Shown here: positions 1 through 8,703 of the stretch, in pieces
Layout: each line of letters starts with the position of its first letter
Position numbering within the stretch: the first letter of the stretch is position 1
Assembly: GCF_002368035.1 (NCBI RefSeq)
Contig: NZ_AP018222.1
Location: forward strand, 6,349,809-6,413,808
Source of the DNA: Nostoc linckia NIES-25
GTDB lineage: Bacteria > Cyanobacteriota > Cyanobacteriia > Cyanobacteriales > Nostocaceae
Direction of reading: 5' to 3'
Length of the DNA: 64,000 nt
The notes under the pieces: generated by a model
Databases searched by the model: none
What the model saw: only the letters and a program-made list of their open reading frames with translations
Told to the model about the DNA's origin: nothing
Translations under genes and position numbers: made by a program

Positions 1-2
1 GA

Positions 3-143
3 AAAGAAGAGGTTAAAAACTGGCTGGAAAAAAACGCAGAACTATTAAGGGAATTGGATCTAGAATTAGAATCTGACTTCTACTCTGAAAAAGCGATACT
101 CAATAAAGAAAGAAACCGAGTTTTAAACTATCATCTGGAATAA
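3..143 (+). CDS. C-terminal end of an unidentified protein (5' end outside window)
   Basis: An open frame enters from the left edge and gives 46 lysine- and glutamate-rich residues ending in NYHLE before a TAA stop. A strong intrinsic terminator starts a few bases downstream, which supports this as a real gene end. The composition suggests a helical or coiled tail. No family is recognisable from so short a piece, and the start lies outside the window. Confidence 0.5.
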   Translation, partial: KEEVKNWLEKNAELLRELDLELESDFYSEKAILNKERNRVLNYHLE

Positions 144-148
144 TCACA

Positions 149-190
149 AAAAAATCACCCTACTAAAATTTAACAGGGTGATTTTTTTTA
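149..190. terminator. bidirectional intrinsic terminator
   Basis: AAAAAATCACCCT pairs with AGGGTGATTTTTT across a 13-nt loop. A-rich and T-rich flanks on either side let it work on both strands. It separates the partial + strand gene from the convergent - strand gene at 204-674. Confidence 0.85.
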
Positions 191-203
191 TCTATTTTGC
201 AGA

Positions 204-674
204 TTATTTTTTAGATTGTTGTTGTGCTGCTTGATGTGCCTCAAACATAAAGGTTAAAGCTTTTTCTAATCGTTCAATACGCGTATTTTGATCGGAACAG
301 CGATCGCTTAATTCTTCCTGATTTTTAGCTACCAATAATAAAGCATTGGTTATTGCTTCTAAAGTTTGTGATTGCTTATTCTGAGTTTCAATAATTTTAT
401 TTGATAAAGCAACTAAATCACGAACCTTGCCAGAGAAATGTAGATCCAATTCTTTAAATGAATCTGTCACTAATCTTAAGGATGTTGCGCCCATTATCTT
501 ACCCAATTCAGTGCCTACCTGGGTAATATCATTGGTAAATTTAGCTAAATTAGCTACCTCTGTTTGGTTTTTATACGCCATATCCGTTAAGGATCTTAAC
601 TGAGTTTCTGAAGCATTAAGATACTCTACAAAAATATCTTCTAAAGATTTTTCAACAGTTATTGTTCTTGGCAT
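204..674 (-). CDS. hypothetical coiled-coil protein
   Basis: 156 aa, start ATG at 674. The protein is almost wholly helical, with heptad-like spacing and many Q, N, E and K residues. The C-terminal third (ELSDRCSDQNTRIERLEKAL) looks like a classic coiled coil. There is no signal peptide or membrane segment. It ends at the shared terminator at 149-190. The family is not recognised. It sits in the plasmid-like segment and could be a structural or partition accessory protein, but nothing in the sequence shows this. Confidence 0.6.
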   Translation of the reverse strand: MPRTITVEKSLEDIFVEYLNASETQLRSLTDMAYKNQTEVANLAKFTNDITQVGTELGKIMGATSLRLVTDSFKELDLHFSGKVRDLVALSNKIIETQNKQSQTLEAITNALLLVAKNQEELSDRCSDQNTRIERLEKALTFMFEAHQAAQQQSKK

Positions 675-1261
675 AAACTTTTTTATTTCATATTACTAAA
701 TACCTTTTAATAGTAGCACAAATGCTAATTAGTATTTTTGTACTATACCCGATTAAAACTTACAAGTGTGATCGCTCAGCACCAAATGACAGGGTACTTT
801 TATCATCGATTTTAGTAATAATTACCTACCATTTTTAAGTTTTGACGCGTTTGTCATAGTACTTTGATGCACAAGATCACCAGTTGACATAGCAACCAAC
901 TTAAAAATTTTAAGTCTAAAAATTTCTGAAAGTCTTACTATATAGATGTTTTAGCAGTTTTACATTTTCCAACTGCAACTTACATTAAATGAAAATTGCA
1001 TCCAGATCGGTAAAAAACCTAGTTAAATCAAGCGTTTCAGCACCAAATTCTAAAATAATTAGGCGATCGCTCTTTAACTAACATTTATTGATGGATAATA
1101 TAAAAAAAAATTCTCACCCCAAATAATGAGATGAGAATTTAAAAATTTAGATGTGGTTTTCACAGGATCTTATTTAATTATAATCCAACTTTTAAATCTA
1201 AATAATAACTAAAATCTATTAATTATGCTAGTATTTAATTAGATGTGGGTAGGATTTAGAA
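675..1261. other. 587-bp AT-rich intergenic region
   Basis: No convincing gene on either strand. It contains HIP1 or near-HIP1 sites around 770 and 1062. A hairpin at 1108-1140 (AAATTCTCA paired with TGAGAATTT) lies next to A-rich and T-poor flanks and may be a terminator or a leader structure for the gene at 1262. The stretch also holds the presumed promoters of both flanking divergent genes. Confidence 0.5.
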
Positions 1262-1630
1262 ATGTATAAAGGTTTTGCAAAAATTGATTCTAAAAATTAC
1301 GACAAGATTGTAAATACTCAATTTACTAAAAAGCAAATACTTGAATGGATCGATAGTAAGGAATTAAGAGATTCATTTAAAAAAGCTTTAGATAGCAGCA
1401 CACCAGAGGTTAAAACTCTGCTTGAGGTATTTAAAAGTAACCTACACAAAACTGGATTTAGAAAACATATCTCTATGTGGCATCCAAATAACACTGTAAT
1501 GGGATTGGATACTAAAAAATGGGAATTTTGGGTACACGTTGGGATGCCTTATGGCATTGTAAAATTTGATGATCAACTTTTAACTTTAAAATCTTTTATG
1601 CAAATTAGAGGATACGAGCATGAAAATTAA
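1262..1630 (+). CDS. hypothetical protein, first gene of a two-gene unit
   Basis: 122 aa, ATG preceded by a weak Shine-Dalgarno-like TAGGAT. It is basic and mixed alpha/beta, with a W/H-rich centre (SMWHPNN, KWEFWVHVGMPYG). The 3' end overlaps the next gene by 11 bp, so the two are probably translationally coupled. Codons are AT-rich like those of the rest of the 0-11 kb element and unlike those of the later genes. The family is not recognised. Confidence 0.6.
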   Translation: MYKGFAKIDSKNYDKIVNTQFTKKQILEWIDSKELRDSFKKALDSSTPEVKTLLEVFKSNLHKTGFRKHISMWHPNNTVMGLDTKKWEFWVHVGMPYGIVKFDDQLLTLKSFMQIRGYEHEN

Positions 1631-1814
1631 TTTAGATCTATCCCCAGCTGAAGCAGATATACTTGAGGAATTTTTAGCAGACAACCCAACATCTTTTTTT
1701 ATTGGGCAATGGAGGAATAAGGAATTGGAACAAGCGATCGCTAAAATTAAAACTGCACTCACACCAGAACCAGCGATCGCTAAACAATCCTTTGATGATT
1801 ACTTCAACCTTTAA
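1620..1814 (+). CDS. small hypothetical protein
   Basis: 64 aa, start ATG inside the 3' end of the preceding gene. The N-terminal half (LDLSPAEADILEEFLADN) looks like one amphipathic helix, and the C-terminal part is acidic. Two HIP1 octamers lie within the coding sequence. A clear terminator follows, so the pair 1262-1814 is a complete transcription unit. The function is unknown. Confidence 0.55.
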   Translation: MKINLDLSPAEADILEEFLADNPTSFFIGQWRNKELEQAIAKIKTALTPEPAIAKQSFDDYFNL

Positions 1815-1832
1815 ATTTTAATTCAGTCATGT

Positions 1833-1860
1833 GAGCATCAGTTAAATGATGCTCTTTTTT
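1833..1860 (+). terminator. intrinsic terminator of the 1262-1814 unit
   Basis: GAGCATCA pairs with TGATGCTC around a short AT loop and is followed by a run of six or seven T. It lies directly downstream of the stop codon at 1814. Confidence 0.85.
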
Positions 1861-1888
1861 AAACTTTAAATTTATAAATTTACAAATT

Positions 1889-2098
1889 ATGGGTAGCAAA
1901 AAGAGTAAAAAAAGTAAAATTTTTCACGTTGCAACTAGAAAATATAATTCTAGTGCAACCTATCACGCACACCAGAGACAACCTTTATGGTTCCCTGAGA
2001 AGCCAGAAATTAAACCAGTTATTACCTATAAGTTAGATCCCTTAAAATTAGATGATTTAATAAGTAATAAAAGTGAAATATTTTTAAAGTCTATGTAG
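1889..2098 (+). CDS. small basic hypothetical protein
   Basis: 69 aa, ATG start. The N terminus is very basic (KKSKKSKIF), followed by an aromatic-rich stretch with YHAHQRQPLW. It could bind nucleic acid, but no domain is recognised. Its last codons overlap the operator-like repeat of the next gene (2096-2157), which would tie expression of the two together. Confidence 0.45.
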   Translation: MGSKKSKKSKIFHVATRKYNSSATYHAHQRQPLWFPEKPEIKPVITYKLDPLKLDDLISNKSEIFLKSM

Positions 2099-2157
2099 TG
2101 TTTAACCCTATCTAGTGTTAGAATTAATTTATAAGTCTATATAAGGGTTAAGCACTA
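2096..2157 (+). promoter_or_regulatory. inverted repeat flanking the promoter and covering the start of the RHH gene
   Basis: TAGTGTTTAACCCT (2096-2109) and AGGGTTAAGCACTA (2144-2157) are inverted copies with one mismatch. They bracket an AT-rich stretch with a TATATA box near 2138. The second arm includes the A of the ATG at 2157. The placement suits an operator bound by the downstream ribbon-helix-helix protein (inference). Confidence 0.6.
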
Positions 2158-2375
2158 TGGAAACATTAGAAAAAGAAAAAATTAAAGGTAAGAGATTGGT
2201 GACAGCTTTCTCAATCGATCCGATTCTACATGAAAAATTTAAACAAGTGTCTGCAAAAGAAAACATGAGTATGAGTAAAATGATTGAAAGATTCATGCTC
2301 CAAAAAGTAAGGGAAAGTGTAGATCCAGAAGCACAAATAACTGAATACCTAGTAGGTAAAGCAGCAAGAATGTAA
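2157..2375 (+). CDS. ribbon-helix-helix (CopG/Arc-like) DNA-binding protein
   Basis: 72 aa. The order is a basic strand (GKRLVTAFSIDPILHEKF), then a helix, then SMSKMIERFML. This is the usual beta-helix-helix pattern of Arc/MetJ/CopG repressors, in which the N-terminal strand reads DNA. The inverted repeat over its start codon suggests autoregulation. In plasmids and integrative elements such proteins control copy number, partition or toxin-antitoxin pairs. No toxin gene lies next to it; the following item is a terminator and then an IS. Confidence 0.65.
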   Translation: METLEKEKIKGKRLVTAFSIDPILHEKFKQVSAKENMSMSKMIERFMLQKVRESVDPEAQITEYLVGKAARM

Positions 2376-2395
2376 CTAAATGAAACACAATAATA

Positions 2396-2435
2396 AATAA
2401 GACCCTAGTTTGTAGATTAACTAGGGTCTTATTTT
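2396..2435 (+). terminator. intrinsic terminator of the RHH gene
   Basis: AATAAGACCCTAGTT pairs perfectly with AACTAGGGTCTTATT across an 8-nt loop and is followed by TTT. The A/T-rich ends would also allow termination from the other strand. Confidence 0.85.
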
Positions 2436-2608
2436 ATCTATTTTATTTGTAAAGAATTGTAAATAATTGTTAAGACTTTAGATAAGTATCTAATCAGTTT
2501 AAAATAATAAACTACTTATTATTACCTCAAAAACCTTTACTGGTAAGCATTACAAGTATTGGTGTTTTAACTACTTGACAGATATCTCAAGTAGTTAAGT
2601 AGGTCAAC

Positions 2609-3388
2609 CTAATTAAACGTAAAACGCTCAACTTGATAATATCCGTGGTTAGCTCGGTGATTTATACCATCAATAATAGCGATCGCTAATTCATATTCAT
2701 CCTCAAAAACTTGACCAGCAAGCTCGTCACGCTTGAGATGCAACCATTCATCTTCAATCCGATTCATTTGGGGACTATAGGGAGGAAGAAAAAAGATGTA
2801 CAAACCTTGTTGCTGCCAACGTTGGTGCTGCTGGCGAGCCAAAGAGCTTTTATGGACAGAGGCATTATCATGAACGATCACGGTGACTTGTCCAGTTTCA
2901 AGTAAGCGAGTAGCAGCAGTTTGAGCAAGACACTCCATCAGCTGGACATAGGTTGGGGTTTTGAGAGTTCCCACCATCAAAGCATAATCAAAACGAATTT
3001 TTGGTTCCCAAATACCGAAGATATTGATACGCCTACCACGTCGTCTATTTTGTCGAATACGTTTTTGCTCACCCCTGCGTCCATAAGCGTAATCAGTGGG
3101 GCTAGTGCAGTAGCAACCAGATTCATCTAAGTACTTTAAACAAACTAACCCTAATTGTGACCAGAGCTTAAGTAATTCCCAATCAAGCCTTTTAGCTTGT
3201 AAATATTCTTTCTTGAGATTTAGAGCCGGACAGTAGCGGATACGTTTCCAATGCCACCCCTTTTTTTGAGTAGTCGCCGTATTTGTTCGGCACCTAACTC
3301 GATTTGTCGTTCCTCTAAAAGCTTTTGACTTAGTTGGCGAGCACTGTATCGGCGATTTTGTTCCAAGCATTTTTCGACTACTTGCCAA
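2609..3388 (-). CDS. IS630 transposase, catalytic part (orfB)
   Basis: The DDE catalytic half of an IS630/Tc1-type transposase. Visible signatures are YLDESG (first D), TVIVHDNASVHKS (second D) and PPYSPQMNRIEDEW, whose glutamate is the third acid. The open frame runs upstream to 3388, but only the part downstream of about 3267 resembles transposase, so it is probably made by -1 frameshifting from orfA at a run of seven A (plus-strand T at 3261-3267). Fused, the product would be about 350 aa, the usual IS630 size. Confidence 0.8.
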   Translation of the reverse strand: MASSRKMLGTKSPIQCSPTKSKAFRGTTNRVRCRTNTATTQKKGWHWKRIRYCPALNLKKEYLQAKRLDWELLKLWSQLGLVCLKYLDESGCYCTSPTDYAYGRRGEQKRIRQNRRRGRRINIFGIWEPKIRFDYALMVGTLKTPTYVQLMECLAQTAATRLLETGQVTVIVHDNASVHKSSLARQQHQRWQQQGLYIFFLPPYSPQMNRIEDEWLHLKRDELAGQVFEDEYELAIAIIDGINHRANHGYYQVERFTFN

Positions 3389-3660
3389 TCAACTTCATGC
3401 CAACTTCGTTTTTTTCCCCTTCCAGGTTTTTCCCACAAACCCCCTAAGCCTTGAAGTTCCCAGCGTCGAATTGTTTGTCTTACCGTCTGTTGTGCCCAAT
3501 CTAGATACTCTGCAATCTGAGTTACATTCCATCCATGAGCATTGAGACGTAATGCAGTCGCTCTTTCCTTGGTTCGACGTGCTACCCCATCAGCGCAACT
3601 TAGTTCTTTGAGTGTACGGTCTTCTTCGCTATTAAGTATTATTTTTAATACTTTTGGCAT
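3220..3660 (-). CDS. IS630 transposase, N-terminal helix-turn-helix part (orfA)
   Basis: 146 aa, ATG at 3660. Two helix-turn-helix segments are visible (GWNVTQIAEYLDWAQQTVRQ and the YSARQLSQKL region), joined by a WEKPGRGKK linker typical of IS630 DNA-binding domains. The frame leaves transposase homology after LLKKRG, exactly where the seven-A run occurs, while the -1 frame continues as KKGWHWKRIRY. So orfA and orfB together encode one transposase. Confidence 0.75.
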   Translation of the reverse strand: MPKVLKIILNSEEDRTLKELSCADGVARRTKERATALRLNAHGWNVTQIAEYLDWAQQTVRQTIRRWELQGLGGLWEKPGRGKKRSWHEVDWQVVEKCLEQNRRYSARQLSQKLLEERQIELGAEQIRRLLKKRGGIGNVSATVRL

Positions 3661-3774
3661 CGCTGCTTACTTAATTACTGGACTCTATTTATCTTACGTT
3701 TTTTTAGGTTGACCTACTTATTATCTGTCAAGTAGTTAAAACAGTACTTTAATTATATATAAGGTTTAAAATGG

Positions 3775-3998
3775 AAGTAGGAATATTTAACAAACAAGTA
3801 GGAATATTCTACTGCACCTTGAAAAGATAACCCAGTAACCCGACAATTAACCCAATGGTGAACGATAGGGGTAAATGAGTTTGATCATAAGGATTGCAGC
3901 GATCGCACTCCTTCTACTGTCTAAGGATCGCAACCCTAAAATATTTTAATTTTTTACTCTTTATAAATTAAAATATCCTACTTGACTTAAAAAGTAGG
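3775..3998. repeat. iteron-like repeats upstream of the replication gene
   Basis: AAGTAGGAATATT occurs at 3775-3787 and 3796-3808 (21 bp apart, two helical turns). A near copy, AAGTAGGATATTT, lies inverted at 3971-3983, and CCTACTT with AAGTAGG forms a small hairpin at 3977-3998. Repeats spaced by whole helical turns upstream of a rep gene are typical of plasmid origins; function here is inferred. Confidence 0.5.
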
Positions 3999-4018
3999 CA
4001 CATAAAAAAAAGAGACTT

Positions 4019-4187
4019 CCCAAACCCAGAAACCAACAAGCTAGTAACTTGTTAAGGTGGAAAGCCAAAGTTCAAAATTATTTTTAGTTTTTTCAATATA
4101 CCCCAATTATAACATCTGAATCAATACTGATTCATTATCGAAAGGGTGATGTTGAGAACTTTGGCTGATAAGGTTTCTGGGTTTGGG
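4019..4187 (+). ncRNA. multi-helix structured leader or origin element upstream of rep
   Basis: A perfect 16-bp inverted repeat (CCCAAACCCAGAAACC at 4019-4034, complement at 4172-4187) closes a 137-nt region. Inside are a hairpin at 4035-4053 (AACAAG/CTTGTT), a second long helix AGCCAAAGTTC (4063-4073) with GAACTTTGGCT (4156-4166), and a hairpin at 4118-4133 (GAATCA/TGATTC). All helices nest without conflict, like a structured RNA with a junction. It ends 33 nt before the rep start codon. It could be a cis-regulatory RNA, a copy-control RNA or a DNA cruciform origin. No known riboswitch class is recognised. Confidence 0.6.
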
Positions 4188-4220
4188 TGAATGTAAACCA
4201 TCACTCAAATAAAGAAACAA

Positions 4221-7200
4221 ATGTCTAAAAAGAAATCAGCCTACGCGAAATTAGCAGAGATTCAAGCATTAGAGAATGACAGACTAGACTATCGCCCCTA
4301 CATTGAGTCTGGGGAGCTAGAAAGGATTGAAGGTAGCACGAATAAGTTTGTATGTCCTTCATGTGGTGGTGCATTAGCGATCGCTCAAAATGGTATCGGA
4401 CGGTGTATTGGTAAACAGTGCCTAGAGAGTAAAATTAAAGGTTTCCTGACTGTTGGTGGCAAGCAGCTAACTTTGGGCGATCTGATTAAGCCTACTGTTC
4501 CTGTGATTTTGGATGATGAAGATGATGAAGAGGAACAGGAACAGGAACAACCAGTTAAGAAGGAAGTATTTACCCTGTGGGACGAATCAAAACGCTACGA
4601 CCACATTTATAAAGAATTCTGTGAAGGTTCGGGAATTACTAGAGATGCTGTAGATGCTTGGATCAGGGATGGTTCTATATTTGTGCCAGACAAATCTAAG
4701 GGTGAGTTTGGGTTATACCAATTCTTTGAGCATTGGAAAGATAGTTATGGCGTTCCGATGCCAGAAGATAGTAAAACTGGCCCAAGTAAGCAAGGCATGG
4801 TTAGATCTGAACTCAGACAAAATATCTGGGGTTGCAGAAGTATAGATCTTCTTATTCCGAAAAATAAAGTTGCAGGGCAATACAAGAGAGATCCCCAGTT
4901 GGTTGCAAAACAACAAGCGGAAATTGATGAGAAAATAGCTAGAGGAATTATTCCCAAAAACAAGAAATCAGGTAAGTACTTTAGTCCTTTTGGAATTAGG
5001 CCAGTTAAGCCGATCGTTTTACCTTTCACAGATAAATTAAAAGGATTACTAGAATTCAAAGCAAATCCTAATACCAATGAGGGATTTAAAAAAGCACTAA
5101 AATGCTTACTAGGAATTCAAGCATTAGATTTTAAATCTTTACCTACTCATCTTACCTACTGGATAATTAAAGGATTAGCTCAAATTAATTTATCTAATCA
5201 ATTAGATCAAAATAGTTTTAATTTGAATTGGATAAATATCATCGATAATCCAAAATGCTACCCAATAATTATTACAGAAGGTGCTAAAAAAGCAGCTGTA
5301 TTAATGGCACATGGTTATCCTGCGATCGGATTATGTGGTGTAGCAAATGGTTTTATAGGTAAAGATGAAAATGGTAAAAACAAAAAACCTCAGTTAATAC
5401 CAGAATTTGAAAAATTAGCAGAAAAAGGTGTACAGTTTTTCTTTGCTTTTGATAATGATTCAAAAGAAACAACTCAAAAAAATGTAGGATCTGAAATTTC
5501 AAAACTTTGCAAAGAATTAAAAAGAAGGACAAAAGTAGATCCTAAAATAGTTACCTGGGATGAAGTAGATAGTAAGGGTGTAGATGATTTAGTTGTAGAT
5601 CATGGTGCGATCGCTTTACATACCTCTGTAGCAAATGCAAAACCTTACTCTGCTTGGGCGTGTAATTACAATCTATCTTTATTTGCTGATAAAGATGTAC
5701 TTGTAAATAAGAGATATCTTGGTGATGTAAATATCACAGATGATGTAGTATTAATCGCTCTGAAAAGTCCTCAAGAAACTGGTAAAACTACCTCAACAGT
5801 TGATATTGTTAAAAAACGAAAAGCAAAAGGTGAGTTTACTTTTGGTATTGTTCCAACAATCAACTTAGGTAAATCATTCTCAAAAGATTTCGACTTACCT
5901 TTCTTTAGTAACAAGATTGATGAAAAATTAATTCTAGAAAAGAAAGGAGCGATCGTTTGTTGGGACAGTATTAAAAAAATACAACGCTTTATTGATCGGC
6001 ATGAGTGTTACTTTAATCTTGTTATTGATGAGGTAACACAGGGAATTTGGCATTTACTAACATCTACAACAGCTGTAGAAAATCATCGTTCTGGTAACAT
6101 CGAAACATTTTTTCAATTAGCTAGGTCTTCTAATTGCTTAATTGCTGCGGATGCTGATTTAAATACATCCACATTAAAACTTTTGCAACAACTTAAACCA
6201 GGTAAATCATTTATTGCAGAGAATAATTATAAATTTGTTGAGCGCAAAAGTTTTAATCACCCCTCTAATGAAAGAATGATGCTTGAGATTGAAACTACTT
6301 GCTCTGAAATGGAGGAAGATAAACAAGCAGGTAAGGAAATAGGATCGATCTGGATTAGTAGCCAGGGCGCTGATTTTAGCTCTACATTTGGAACACATAA
6401 TTTAGAGAAAAGACTAAAACTTATGTACCCAATCTTAGAAATTATAAGAGCAGATGCAATTACTTTAAATGATCCAAATCATATTTCAAATAATGAGAAG
6501 GAGGATTTTATGGAAAACATAAATCTCTATATTAGAAAATATGATGTGGTTATCGCATCGCCATCATTAGGAACTGGGGTAAATATCAAGGAAGGTCATA
6601 GATTTACACATGAATTTGCTTTTTGCCAAGGTACATTAAGCCCTATGGCTGGTGTACAACAACTAACCCGTGTTCGTGGCGACAAAGTGATTAGGCATTT
6701 CTGTGCTGGACAAATAAATAGCGATCGCATTGGTAACGGTGCTTATAATGCAGATGAGTTAAAAAATCATTTTAATTATAAATTCCAATGCCTAAAAACT
6801 GCGCTTAAAAAGGGAATTAAAAAATCAACAAGTGAAGATGTAGAAACACTTGAGATTCAAGAATTTATCTCAATCTCTCCAGAATTAAATCGAAATTTAC
6901 TGATCGATTTTTACTGCCAATGGGGAGCAATGCTAAATCAGGCCAGAGATAATAATGAAGCTTGGATGGTAGAGATCCTAAAAAATCGTGGTTACGAAGT
7001 TTTTGATGTAAATGAAGATCATCCAGAGATTTTAAAGGAAGCGGATCGTATAAAGTCTGAGATGACAATTATCAAGGAAGAGAGTAAGCAGGGTAATTAT
7101 GAAGCGATCGCATCAGCTAATGAAATTGATGAAGCTACAAAAATGGAATTAGCTGATGCTATTAAGATCACGCCTACCCAAAGGGAACAATTAGCGAAAG

Positions 7201-8687
7201 CAAGACTTAAGGATAAAGTAGGGGATGCGATCGCTATTACTCCTGATTTTGTTCGTCGTGAGAAAGAGGATAGCTTTACCTACAAAGTTAGGTATTTATT
7301 CTCTCTCCTAAATTGGGATGAACTCAACCTTTATGAGGAAGCATTGAGATTAGATAAATCATCCAAAAATAATAAAATCTTCCTTCCTCAAAGTTTGAAA
7401 GGGTCAAAAGCAGCCGCGATCGCACTCCTTAAAGATTTAGGTGTTGATGAGTTCATTAAGGTGTATTTAGGCACTAATGTTCGACAAGATCGCTATATAG
7501 ATCTATATAAAAAACATAATCTTGTCGAAAATAATGATCTTGTCGATCAAAAATCAGGCCAGAATTTTAATCAACTACACCATAAGGATCTTGATCTCCT
7601 TCCCTCCCTCACCTCTTCTGATGATTTAGTAACCAAACTTGCTAAAAGCGCTCGTGCTTGCTCCTTCCCTATCAAGTCTCTCCTTAATATCCCGATCAAA
7701 GAGAAAACAACAGACCTAACTATCATTAAAGGTTTGCTTAATCTCTTTGGTTTGGGATTGAAAGAAGTTAGTCGGGATAAAAATCGACATTACAAGATAG
7801 AGGGTGCTGATCGGGACTACTGCGCGTACTTCAATCACTTGGGAGGGAAGAGGGACGATCAGAAACGCTTTGAGAAGATAAGGGATGATGTAATGGATCT
7901 ATACGATCACAAGCGGATCACTGATGCCGTGGAGGAATTGGTGTGGGGTGCGTATGACATGGAAAACTACTCAGAATCCATTAAGGATATGAGGATGAAT
8001 GGCCGGGCCAGAATCCGTACTACTAATATTGAGGAGAGGAAAAAAGAATTAGAGGAACTAAAAGAGAAGAATAAGGAAGTTGTGAAGCCTAAAAATGAAG
8101 AAAGCTTCACTCAAGCTTCACCCAAACCAGTTAAAGCGATCGATCCTAATATTCAATTAGGATTACCAGTTTACGACCCATATTGTGTACCGAGGGATAA
8201 AAAGGAAGGAGTAGGAACAGCAGCAGGGTACATATTTGCTCAAGAAACTGGTAATCCTGTTGCGGTTGATCGCCTTGAAAAAGCGATCGCTACTCAAAAA
8301 CCTTTCTACTCTCACCTACTCACCCAACCTACCCCTAAACCAACACCTAAACCTACTCCCAAACCCACCATTATTAACCAGGAACCTGCCTTTACCTTTG
8401 CTGACATAGTAAATGATGGTTTCGCCCTTTTAAATGGCGATAATCCCCTTAAAGTGATTAGCTCTACTATGCACTTCACAACCTTTGAGGATGCCAAAGG
8501 GAAACGTTACGAAATGAATCAGCTTTCAAGTGGATCGGGTAACCTTACTCCGTTAAACAGCGATCGCTTAAGTGCCTTAATTGCCAATAAGAGAGAATTA
8601 GGAGCAAAGGGAGAGTACTTGATCACTAATTTAATCACCAAGCTTAAGGTAGTTGGTGCTGAAAAACTGCTTGACGGTTTAATTTAG
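4221..8687 (+). CDS. CyRepA1-type plasmid replication protein (zinc finger, toprim-like DUF3854, helicase)
   Basis: 1488 aa. Domains in order: a zinc-ribbon-like CPSCGG...CIGKQC at about residues 47-72; an acidic linker (DDEDDEEEQEQEQ); a toprim/DUF3854-like domain around residues 340-480, with the ITEGAKKA and FAFDND motifs of primase toprim folds; then a helicase-like ATPase with ALKSPQETGKTTS (P-loop variant, about residue 515), LVIDEV (Walker B) and ASPSLGTGVNI with QQLTRVRG (SF2 motifs V and VI). The C terminus is low in complexity, with PTPKPTPKP repeats. This layout matches cyanobacterial plasmid CyRepA1 proteins, which combine primase and helicase functions. The structured leader and iteron-like repeats upstream fit a replication locus. 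Confidence 0.75.
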   Translation: MSKKKSAYAKLAEIQALENDRLDYRPYIESGELERIEGSTNKFVCPSCGGALAIAQNGIGRCIGKQCLESKIKGFLTVGGKQLTLGDLIKPTVPVILDDEDDEEEQEQEQPVKKEVFTLWDESKRYDHIYKEFCEGSGITRDAVDAWIRDGSIFVPDKSKGEFGLYQFFEHWKDSYGVPMPEDSKTGPSKQGMVRSELRQNIWGCRSIDLLIPKNKVAGQYKRDPQLVAKQQAEIDEKIARGIIPKNKKSGKYFSPFGIRPVKPIVLPFTDKLKGLLEFKANPNTNEGFKKALKCLLGIQALDFKSLPTHLTYWIIKGLAQINLSNQLDQNSFNLNWINIIDNPKCYPIIITEGAKKAAVLMAHGYPAIGLCGVANGFIGKDENGKNKKPQLIPEFEKLAEKGVQFFFAFDNDSKETTQKNVGSEISKLCKELKRRTKVDPKIVTWDEVDSKGVDDLVVDHGAIALHTSVANAKPYSAWACNYNLSLFADKDVLVNKRYLGDVNITDDVVLIALKSPQETGKTTSTVDIVKKRKAKGEFTFGIVPTINLGKSFSKDFDLPFFSNKIDEKLILEKKGAIVCWDSIKKIQRFIDRHECYFNLVIDEVTQGIWHLLTSTTAVENHRSGNIETFFQLARSSNCLIAADADLNTSTLKLLQQLKPGKSFIAENNYKFVERKSFNHPSNERMMLEIETTCSEMEEDKQAGKEIGSIWISSQGADFSSTFGTHNLEKRLKLMYPILEIIRADAITLNDPNHISNNEKEDFMENINLYIRKYDVVIASPSLGTGVNIKEGHRFTHEFAFCQGTLSPMAGVQQLTRVRGDKVIRHFCAGQINSDRIGNGAYNADELKNHFNYKFQCLKTALKKGIKKSTSEDVETLEIQEFISISPELNRNLLIDFYCQWGAMLNQARDNNEAWMVEILKNRGYEVFDVNEDHPEILKEADRIKSEMTIIKEESKQGNYEAIASANEIDEATKMELADAIKITPTQREQLAKARLKDKVGDAIAITPDFVRREKEDSFTYKVRYLFSLLNWDELNLYEEALRLDKSSKNNKIFLPQSLKGSKAAAIALLKDLGVDEFIKVYLGTNVRQDRYIDLYKKHNLVENNDLVDQKSGQNFNQLHHKDLDLLPSLTSSDDLVTKLAKSARACSFPIKSLLNIPIKEKTTDLTIIKGLLNLFGLGLKEVSRDKNRHYKIEGADRDYCAYFNHLGGKRDDQKRFEKIRDDVMDLYDHKRITDAVEELVWGAYDMENYSESIKDMRMNGRARIRTTNIEERKKELEELKEKNKEVVKPKNEESFTQASPKPVKAIDPNIQLGLPVYDPYCVPRDKKEGVGTAAGYIFAQETGNPVAVDRLEKAIATQKPFYSHLLTQPTPKPTPKPTPKPTIINQEPAFTFADIVNDGFALLNGDNPLKVISSTMHFTTFEDAKGKRYEMNQLSSGSGNLTPLNSDRLSALIANKRELGAKGEYLITNLITKLKVVGAEKLLDGLI

Positions 8688-8703
8688 TTTAGGCAACTTG
8701 ACA

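Larger units (their letters stand above)
2570..3736 (-). mobile_element. IS630-type insertion sequence, about 1.17 kb
   Basis: It carries two overlapping transposase frames on the - strand. Termini are inverted copies of ACTACTTGACAGATA (2570-2584 and 3722-3736), each flanked outside by TA, the expected IS630 target duplication. A second, inner pair of inverted repeats (AAGTAGGTCAACCTAA) lies just inside. The left end has about 10 extra bases between the two repeat blocks compared with the right end. The outer boundary rests on the repeats and TA only. Confidence 0.8.
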
